Positions 1 through 5,132 of a stretch of DNA of 5,132 bases are shown here, in pieces. The notes beneath the pieces were generated by a model. The model ran no database searches. It was not told the origin of the DNA and was given only the letters and a program-made list of their open reading frames with translations. Source of the stretch: an uncultured Rhodanobacteraceae bacterium (GTDB taxonomy: Bacteria; Pseudomonadota; Gammaproteobacteria; Xanthomonadales; Ahniellaceae). A program made the position numbers and the translations under genes. Positions within the stretch are counted from its first letter, which is position 1. The number at the start of each line of letters is the position of its first letter. Location: contig CALMWD010000428.1 in the NCBI GenBank assembly GCA_937873105.1, positions 1-5,132 on the forward strand. Direction: 5' to 3'.

Positions 1-2905
1 GGCGAAGGCCGTGCGCGGCTTCTCGATGTATGGCGACGCCTTCGTCTACGTCCTGTTCGAGGACGGCACCGACCTGTACTGGGCGCGTTCGCGCGTGCTC
101 GAAGCGCTGTCGCAGGTGCGCGGCGAATTGCCCGAGGGCATCGAACCGGTGCTCGGCCCAGACGCCACCGGCGTCGGCTGGGTATTCCAGTACGCATTGC
201 GCGACCGCAGCGGCCGCCACGACCTGGCCGAACTGCGTTCGGTTCAGGACTGGCTGCTGCGCTTCGAACTGCAGCGCGTGCCTGGCGTCGCCGAGGTGGC
301 CAGCGTCGGCGGTTTCGTACGCCAGTACGAGGCCGTGATCGATCCGCGACGCCTGCAGTCGCTTGGCCTCGGCTTCAACGAACTGATGATGGCGGTGCGC
401 GCCGCCCATGCCGAGAACGGCGGCGCCCGCATCGAGATGGCCGGCGCCGAATACCTGGTGCGCGGGGTCGGCTACCTGCGCTCGCTCGACGATCTCGGTG
501 CGGTGCCGACCGGCATCGTCAAGGACGGTCGTGCCGTGCTGCTGCGCGACATCGCCGAATTGCGTTTCGGACCGGCCTCGCGCAACGGCATCGCCGAACT
601 CGACGGCGAAGGCGAGGTGGTCGGCGGCATCGTGGTGATGCGCGACGGCGAGAACGCGAAGGCGGTGATCGACGCGGTCAAGGCGCGGCTCGCCCAGATC
701 GCGCCGCGCCTGCCCGAAGGCGTCGAGGTCGTCGTCACCTACGACCGTTCGGCCCTGATCGAACGCGCCGTGCGCAATCTCGGCGTCAAGCTCGGCGAGG
801 AACTGCTGCTCGTCTCGCTGGTCTGCGTCCTGTTCCTGTGGCACGCGCGCTCGGCCCTGGTCGCGGTGCTGAGCCTGCCGCTCGGCGTGCTGGTCGCGCT
901 CGCGATCATGCGCTGGCAGGGATTGAACGCGAACATCATGTCGCTGGGCGGCATCGCGATCGCCATCGGCGCCATGGTCGACGCCGCCGTGGTCATGATC
1001 GAGAACGCGCACGCGCATCTCGAACGCCATGCCCGCGAACACGGCGTCGAGGCCGATGGCGCGGCGCATGCGCGCGCCATCGCCGCGAGCGCGATCGAGG
1101 TCGGTCCGGCCCTGTTCTTCTCGCTGCTGATCGCGGCCCTGTCGTTCCTGCCGGTGTTCCTGCTCGAAGCCCAGGAAGGGCGCATGTTCGCGCCGCTGGC
1201 CTGGACCAAGACCTGGGCCTTGACCGTCGCCGCGCTGCTGTCGGTGACCCTGGTGCCGGTGCTGATCGCCGCCTGGGTGCGCGGGCGATTCCGCGACGAG
1301 TCCGAGCACGCCCTGACGCGCTGGCTGGTACGCGCGTATCGACCCGCGCTCGAGTTCGCGTTGCGGCGTCCCGGCACGGTCGTGCTGTGCGCCTTGCTCG
1401 GCCTGGCCAGCGTTTGGTGGCCGTGGTCGCGCAGCGGCGCCGAGTTCATGCCGGAGCTGGAGGAGGGCGATCTGCTGTACATGCCGACCACCTTGCCGGC
1501 ACTGGCGCCGTCCGAGGCGCAGGCGTTGCTGTCGCGCACCGACCGCATCATCAAGTCGATTCCGGAGGTCGCGCGCGTGTTCGGCAAGGCAGGGCGCGCC
1601 GAATCCGCGACCGACCCGGCGCCGCTGACCATGATCGAGACGGTGATCCAGCTCAGGCCCGAGCAGGAATGGCGTGCGGGCATGACGATGGCGGGCCTGC
1701 GCGAGGAACTGCAGCAGAAGCTGCAGCTGCCAGGGCTGAGTCCGGCGCTCGTGCCGCCGATCCTCAACCGCATCAACATGCAGGTCAGCGGCATCCGCAC
1801 GCCGCTCGGCCTGCGCGTCAGCGCGCCCGATCTCGACGTGCTGGCCGAGGCGTCCGAACGCATCGCGCTGGTATTGGGTGGCGTCGCGGGCACGCGTTCG
1901 GCCTTCGCGGAGCGTGCGGCCGATGCGCGCGAGATCCATGTGGTCCCGGATCGCGAACGCCTTGCCCGCTACGGCTTCAGCATGCAGGAGGCGCAGGACT
2001 GGATCGCGGTGGCGGTCGGCGGCGAAGCGCTGGCGCGCGCAGTCGAAGGCCGCGAGCGTTACCCGGTGGTGTTGCGGCTGGCATCGGAATGGCGCGATTC
2101 GCCCGAGGCCCTGCGCGAGCTGCCGATCGTGTCGCCCAGCGGCGCGCAGGTGCCGCTCGGGCAGCTTGCGGACATTCGCATCGCCGCCGGGCCGCCGATG
2201 ATCCGCAGCGAGGATGCGCAGCTCTCGACCTACGTGTTCGTCGACCATGACGTCGCCGATCTGAACCGTTACATCGAACGGGCCGAGGCGGCGCTGGCCG
2301 CGGCCGGCCCCTGGCCCGAGGGCATGCAATGGCACTGGGTCGGCAGCTACGAATCGATGCAACGCGCCGGCGAGCGCCTGCGCATCGCGGTGCCGGCGAC
2401 CCTGCTGATCGTGTTCGTGCTGCTCTACGCGGTGTTCCGGCGCGTCGGCGAGGCGGTGCTGATCCTGCTGACCGTGCCTTTCGCTCTGGTCGGCGGCCTG
2501 TGGCTGATGTGGGCGCTGGGTCATGCGTATTCGGTCGCGGTCGCGGTGGGTTTCATCGCCCTGGCCGGCGTGGCCGCCGAGTTCGGTGTGGTCATGCTGA
2601 TCACCCTGGACGCGGCGGTGCGCCGCGCACGTTCGGAGGGACAGTTGCGCGATGCCGGCGACCTCGATGCGGCCTTGCGCGAAGGCGCCCTGCGGCGGGT
2701 GCGGCCGAAGGCGATGACGGTGGTGACCATCCTCGCCGGCCTGCTGCCGATCCTGTTCGCGGACGGCGCGGGCGCGGCGACGATGAGCCGCATCGCCGCG
2801 CCCATGCTTGGCGGCATGCTCAGCGCGCCGCTGTTGTCGATGATCGTGCTGCCGGCGCTGTACCGGCGCCTGTGGCTGTGGCGGATGCGGCGAGGTGAGG
2901 CATGA
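1..2905 (+). CDS. cusA: CusA-type heavy-metal efflux RND transporter, Cu(I)/Ag(I) class (5' end outside window)
   Basis: Inner-membrane proton-driven pump of the HME-RND family, expected to move Cu(I)/Ag(I) from periplasm or cytoplasm into an outer-membrane channel. The first complete codon is at 2. The frame is open to the edge, and the GTG at 11 is an internal Val matching E. coli CusA Val82, so about 78 codons are missing (TM1 and the start of PN1). Taking that Val as residue 1, the order is: rest of PN1/PN2 with docking domain, TM2-TM6 (about 260-425), TM7 (about 446-466), PC1/PC2, then TM8-TM12 (about 793-952). TM4 carries AIGAMVDAAVVMIEN, the Cu/Ag-type signature rather than the CzcA DFG type. 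By alignment from memory to E. coli CusA, the metal triad M573/M623/M672 is M491/M541/M590, and the proton relay D405/E939/K984 is D324/E857/K900. Site-lining R83, E567, D617, E625 and R669 are kept, while K678 is Arg. Full length would be about 1045, normal for the family. The stop overlaps the next gene's start. The family call is very safe; Cu/Ag specificity is inferred from motifs. Confidence 0.97.
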   Translation, partial: AKAVRGFSMYGDAFVYVLFEDGTDLYWARSRVLEALSQVRGELPEGIEPVLGPDATGVGWVFQYALRDRSGRHDLAELRSVQDWLLRFELQRVPGVAEVASVGGFVRQYEAVIDPRRLQSLGLGFNELMMAVRAAHAENGGARIEMAGAEYLVRGVGYLRSLDDLGAVPTGIVKDGRAVLLRDIAELRFGPASRNGIAELDGEGEVVGGIVVMRDGENAKAVIDAVKARLAQIAPRLPEGVEVVVTYDRSALIERAVRNLGVKLGEELLLVSLVCVLFLWHARSALVAVLSLPLGVLVALAIMRWQGLNANIMSLGGIAIAIGAMVDAAVVMIENAHAHLERHAREHGVEADGAAHARAIAASAIEVGPALFFSLLIAALSFLPVFLLEAQEGRMFAPLAWTKTWALTVAALLSVTLVPVLIAAWVRGRFRDESEHALTRWLVRAYRPALEFALRRPGTVVLCALLGLASVWWPWSRSGAEFMPELEEGDLLYMPTTLPALAPSEAQALLSRTDRIIKSIPEVARVFGKAGRAESATDPAPLTMIETVIQLRPEQEWRAGMTMAGLREELQQKLQLPGLSPALVPPILNRINMQVSGIRTPLGLRVSAPDLDVLAEASERIALVLGGVAGTRSAFAERAADAREIHVVPDRERLARYGFSMQEAQDWIAVAVGGEALARAVEGRERYPVVLRLASEWRDSPEALRELPIVSPSGAQVPLGQLADIRIAAGPPMIRSEDAQLSTYVFVDHDVADLNRYIERAEAALAAAGPWPEGMQWHWVGSYESMQRAGERLRIAVPATLLIVFVLLYAVFRRVGEAVLILLTVPFALVGGLWLMWALGHAYSVAVAVGFIALAGVAAEFGVVMLITLDAAVRRARSEGQLRDAGDLDAALREGALRRVRPKAMTVVTILAGLLPILFADGAGAATMSRIAAPMLGGMLSAPLLSMIVLPALYRRLWLWRMRRGEA
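2892..2897 (+). promoter_or_regulatory. Ribosome binding site of the TolC-family gene, inside the pump gene
   Basis: GAGGTG ends four bases before the ATG at 2902 and lies inside the last codons of the pump gene. Together with the ATGA overlap it supports that start and suggests translational coupling of pump and outer-membrane channel. Confidence 0.7.
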
Positions 2906-4188
2906 ACGCGATGCGATGGATGACCGGACTGCCGCTCTGCGTGCTCTCCGCCTGCATGCCGGTGCGCGAGGCGCCGCCGATCGATGCGCCGACGCGAGGG
3001 GAGGCGTCCGCGGAGACGGCCATGGTCGCGCCGGACGAACCGCTCACCGCCGCGCGCGCCGTGCAGATTGCGTTGTCGCGGCATCCCGAGGTGCAAGCGG
3101 CGCTGGCGCGTCTCGATGTGATCGAGGCCGAGCGCGTGCAAGCAGGCCTGCTGCGCAATCCGATGCTGACGCTGATGGCCATGAAGCCCGAATCCGGCGG
3201 CGGGTTCGCGGTCGAGGCGGGCTGGATGCAATCGCTGTTCGATTTGCTGACGCGGTCGCGGCGCGTCGCCCGGGCCGACGCCGAGGCGCGACGGGATCGG
3301 GCCGAGGTCGCGATGCGTCTGCTCGAGTTCGGTTACGCCGCGCAGTCGGCCTTCTACGCCGTGGCCGCCGACGGGCGCCGGCGCCTGCTGCAGTCCGAAC
3401 TCGCGCTGGACGAAGAAGCGTTGTCGCTGCAGGCGCGCTGGACGCAGCGCGGGCTGTCGTCGCAGGCGGCGCTGCTCGAACGCCAGGTGATGCGCGACGA
3501 GCGCGCCCATCGTCTGCACGAGGCCGAATCCGACGCGGCGCGCGCGCGTTCGCTGCTGGCCGAACGGCTCGGCCTGGCCTCGGCGCAGTCGCTGGTCCTG
3601 GCGGAGGTGTTTCCTCGGTCGGACGTCTCGATGCTCGCCGCGGCGGAAGCGCAGTCGCAGGCCTTGGCGCAACGTCCCGAGATCGCCGCGAGCGCCGCGG
3701 AGGTCGACCGGATCGCGCACGAACGACGCATCGAAACCGGACGCCTGCGTGCGGTCGAGCCCGAGCTTGGGCTGCGCATCGAGCGCGATGCGGACGGCAT
3801 GCTCATGCTCGGACCGGACCTGCGCCTTGCCTTGCCGTGGTTCGATCGCGGCCAGGCGCGGGCCGCACGCGTCGACGCGCTGGGCCGTGAAGCCGCGGCG
3901 CGCGACGAGGCCCTGCGCCGCCGCGTCGTGCTCGAGGTCGAGCGCGCGCTGGCGCTGCTGGTGCATGCGGCGCAGGCCGTCGACGCCGCCGAGCGCCACC
4001 GGGCGCGGGCCGTGCAAGCCGAGGCCTTGTCCGAACGTCTGTATCGCAGCGGCGGCATCGATCGCATGGCGCTGATCGCCACGCGGCGCTCGGCGATCGA
4101 CGCCGAGCGGCAGTTGCTGGAGGCCCGCGCCGCTTGGGCCGGGGCACAGGTCGACTTGCAGCGGGCCTTGGGATCGTCCGTTCGCTGA
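2902..4188 (+). CDS. TolC/CusC-family outer-membrane efflux lipoprotein
   Basis: Outer-membrane channel component of a tripartite efflux system, expected to form a trimeric beta-barrel with a long periplasmic alpha-helical tunnel that docks to the adaptor and the CusA-type pump. The protein has 428 residues, slightly short of CusC (about 460) but normal for the family. The N-terminus is a lipoprotein signal: a basic residue at 5, a hydrophobic stretch, and lipobox LSAC with Cys18. Residue +2 is Met, not Asp, which fits outer-membrane sorting. A Pro/Ala-rich linker (19-47) leads to two tandem OEP repeats, about 48-235 and 247-425. The first opens with LTAARAVQIALSRHPEV and has the typical QAGLLRNPML; the second has LAQRPEI and PWFDRGQ (312-318). 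Both are rich in Ala, Arg, Glu and Gln heptads typical of the helical tunnel. The ATG overlaps the pump's TGA (ATGA), so the two are surely co-transcribed. The family is secure. I leave the symbol empty because the metal assignment rests on the neighbour. Confidence 0.93.
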   Translation: MNAMRWMTGLPLCVLSACMPVREAPPIDAPTRGEASAETAMVAPDEPLTAARAVQIALSRHPEVQAALARLDVIEAERVQAGLLRNPMLTLMAMKPESGGGFAVEAGWMQSLFDLLTRSRRVARADAEARRDRAEVAMRLLEFGYAAQSAFYAVAADGRRRLLQSELALDEEALSLQARWTQRGLSSQAALLERQVMRDERAHRLHEAESDAARARSLLAERLGLASAQSLVLAEVFPRSDVSMLAAAEAQSQALAQRPEIAASAAEVDRIAHERRIETGRLRAVEPELGLRIERDADGMLMLGPDLRLALPWFDRGQARAARVDALGREAAARDEALRRRVVLEVERALALLVHAAQAVDAAERHRARAVQAEALSERLYRSGGIDRMALIATRRSAIDAERQLLEARAAWAGAQVDLQRALGSSVR

Positions 4189-4207
4189 CGCGGCGTCGCG
4201 GTGCGGG

Positions 4208-4624
4208 TCAGCTCGACGCGTCGTCCGGCAAGCGGTAGTCGATCGCGTAGAAATGCGCGCCGCCGGCCTCGATGCGGATGTCCATGTGGCCGCGGATGCC
4301 GGCGAGTTCGCCGCGCCCCGAATCGGGGATGATGTCGATGCGCAGCGATTTGTCGCCGCGGTCCATCAGTCCGAAGTGCTGGGCCGCGAAACTGCCGCTG
4401 CGCCCATGCAGCGTGCCGCTGATGCGCTCGATCGCGACATATCCGGCCGAACCCTTCTCGTCGCCGTGCAGGGCCAGCATCTGCCCGACGCTGGTCGCTT
4501 CAAGTTCGCCATGGAACCGCTTGTCCAGCGCCATGCGCCCGATGCCCGCGTCCTCGCCACCCGCATCGGCCGGCAACGGGTTCAGCTTCACTTCGAAAGG
4601 GCCTTCGGCGTGGCGGCGCGTCAT
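4208..4624 (-). CDS. DUF3224 domain-containing protein
   Basis: I recognise this as a DUF3224 protein, a family of about 130-140 residues with no established biochemical role; members are thought to fold as a small beta-barrel. The single domain fills the whole 138 residues. Family-typical stretches are GPFEVKL (8-14), RMALDKRFHGELEAT (30-44), GSAGYVAIERISGTLHGRSG (58-77), then GSF and QH up to 83, PDSGRGELAGIRG (100-112) and the C-terminal HFYAIDY (124-130). There is no signal peptide or membrane segment, so it is probably cytoplasmic. The ATG at 4624 is preceded by GAGGAAA at a six-base spacing, and the conserved block starts right after it. The gene lies 40 bases downstream of the toxin gene on the same strand and may share its transcript. 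It ends 19 bases from the convergent efflux gene. I cannot assign a function. The family call is strong. Confidence 0.9.
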   Translation of the reverse strand: MTRRHAEGPFEVKLNPLPADAGGEDAGIGRMALDKRFHGELEATSVGQMLALHGDEKGSAGYVAIERISGTLHGRSGSFAAQHFGLMDRGDKSLRIDIIPDSGRGELAGIRGHMDIRIEAGGAHFYAIDYRLPDDASS

Positions 4625-4630
4625 CGCTGC

Positions 4631-4637
4631 TTTCCTC
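4631..4637 (-). promoter_or_regulatory. Ribosome binding site of the DUF3224 gene
   Basis: On the minus strand this reads GAGGAAA and ends six bases before the ATG at 4624-4622. It is the clearest Shine-Dalgarno sequence in the minus-strand unit and fixes the start. It lies in the 40-base gap after the toxin stop, so this gene has its own translation signal rather than depending on coupling. Confidence 0.7.
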
Positions 4638-4664
4638 GCGGTCGGTAGCGGTCGTTGCGGTACA

Positions 4665-5036
4665 TCATGGCTTCAGCGGAGGGCGGAATCGCGCATGGTC
4701 GGATTGCAGAATCACCAGATGTCCGGGAATCTGGCCCACCAGCGTCGTGTCTGACAAGAAACGAGCGAGCACGGCGACGACATCGCTGGCGGTACTCGCA
4801 TCCGCGAGTCGCAGGACCAGCAGACCTGGTCGTGATTCCGGCGGGAATTGTCGGACATCCGCAAAGTCGAGGTCTCGGGTGACGACGATCAGACCACTTC
4901 TGCGTGCGAAGTCGTCGATGGAGGCGTCGGTGTCCGCACCCATCCCCAAGTCGCGGACGTGTTCGGCTTCGTGACCATGCTGCCGCAGCAGCGCCAGCGC
5001 CGTTCTCGGCATGTTGGCGTCGAGCAGGAACTTCAC
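4665..5036 (-). CDS. DUF5615 family PIN-like toxin (putative RNase of a toxin-antitoxin pair)
   Basis: A small 123-residue protein with the architecture of DUF5615 PIN-like proteins, the presumed toxin partners of DUF433 antitoxins. PIN-like toxins are generally metal-dependent ribonucleases acting on RNA in the cytoplasm; activity of this member is inferred, not shown. Visible motifs are the N-terminal strand MKFLLDANMP with Asp6, then HVRDLGMG (26-33), Asp37 and Asp41/42, the strand IVVTRDLDFAD (50-60) with Thr53, Asp55 and Asp57, and PGLLVLRL (70-77). These acidic residues would form the metal site. The start is GTG at 5036. The next in-frame Met (residue 9) would remove Asp6, so GTG is preferred. 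Only a weak AGG lies upstream, four bases away. The GTG overlaps the TGA of the upstream antitoxin frame (GTGA), which implies translational coupling. The sequence looks intact. The family call is good; toxicity is untested. Confidence 0.88.
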   Translation of the reverse strand: MKFLLDANMPRTALALLRQHGHEAEHVRDLGMGADTDASIDDFARRSGLIVVTRDLDFADVRQFPPESRPGLLVLRLADASTASDVVAVLARFLSDTTLVGQIPGHLVILQSDHARFRPPLKP

Positions 5037-5132
5037 GCCGCCTGCGATGGCAGCGGGTGGAACGACTCGTCGTCGACGCGTTGGCTCGCAAACTTCAGGG
5101 CCGCGCGGATGTCGTCCGCGCTGAGATCGTAT
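5033..5132 (-). CDS. DUF433 domain antitoxin, C-terminal fragment (cut by window edge)
   Basis: Only the last 32 codons and the stop are inside the window. The minus-strand frame enters at 5131 and ends with TGA at 5035-5033. The visible residues begin YDLSADDIRAALKFASQRV and end in a short tail with PLPSQAA. This matches the C-terminal helix-turn-helix region of DUF433 proteins, where a Tyr-x-Leu-x-x-x-Asp-Ile-x-x-Ala-Leu pattern is usual. DUF433 proteins are small DNA-binding antitoxins, typically about 75-100 residues, that neutralise a DUF5615 partner and probably repress their own operon. The toxin start overlaps this stop by four bases, in the antitoxin-first order standard for such pairs. 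The start codon, promoter and operator lie beyond the window. The short fragment limits certainty, but family match and context agree. Confidence 0.8.
   Translation of the reverse strand, partial: YDLSADDIRAALKFASQRVDDESFHPLPSQAA

Noticed and set aside
11..13. GTG as a possible start codon of the pump gene
   Set aside because: The frame stays open to the window edge, and the preceding codons (Ala-Lys-Ala) match the CusA sequence before Val82, so the gene starts upstream.
739..1893. Open frame of 384 codons on the minus strand within the pump gene
   Set aside because: It is a Ser/Arg/Ala/Thr-rich low-complexity translation with no motif, fully covered by the conserved CusA frame.
838..2250. 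Open frame of 470 codons on the plus strand in another frame of the pump gene
   Set aside because: The product is an Arg/Ala/Gly-rich composition artefact. The conserved transporter motifs are all in the other frame.
2521..4017. Long open frame of 498 codons on the minus strand opposite the pump end and the channel gene
   Set aside because: Its translation is rich in Arg, Gln and His with no recognisable domain, and it lies opposite two well-supported genes. Long antisense frames are common in high-GC DNA.
4187..4197. Short hairpin after the channel gene as an intrinsic terminator
   Set aside because: The stem is five base pairs with a one-base centre and no T-run follows, so it does not meet the terminator pattern.
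4621..5091. Alternative minus-strand frame of 156 codons overlapping the toxin gene
   Set aside because: It is Arg-rich without motifs, while the overlapping frame has clear DUF5615 signatures.

Overview
The window is GC-rich and densely coding, with no rRNA, tRNA, mobile element or CRISPR array that I can see. The high GC and the protein families suggest a proteobacterium, possibly a gammaproteobacterium of the Lysobacter/Xanthomonas group. That placement is an inference from composition and general similarity, not a measured assignment.

Plus strand, 1-4188: the distal part of a heavy-metal efflux operon. The window opens inside a CusA-type RND pump gene; about 78 N-terminal codons lie upstream. 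It ends in a 4-base ATGA overlap with a gene for a TolC/CusC-type outer-membrane lipoprotein. Together with a periplasmic adaptor (CusB-like, expected upstream and not visible), these would form a tripartite channel that exports monovalent copper and silver. The pump keeps the CusA methionine triad, the proton-relay residues and the Cu/Ag-type TM4 motif. It lacks several of the accessory methionines known from E. coli CusA.

Minus strand, 5132-4208: a separate convergent unit. It begins with the C-terminal end of a DUF433-type antitoxin cut by the window edge. This overlaps by GTGA with a DUF5615-type PIN-like toxin gene starting at GTG. After a 40-base gap comes a complete DUF3224 gene with a good ribosome binding site. 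The toxin-antitoxin part looks somewhat less GC-rich than the efflux genes in hand-counted lines.

The two units meet tail to tail across 19 bases (4189-4207) with no convincing terminator. No stretch over 300 bases lacks a gene. I see no clearly novel system. The points most worth a second look are the reduced methionine relay of the pump and the toxin-antitoxin pair with its DUF3224 neighbour.
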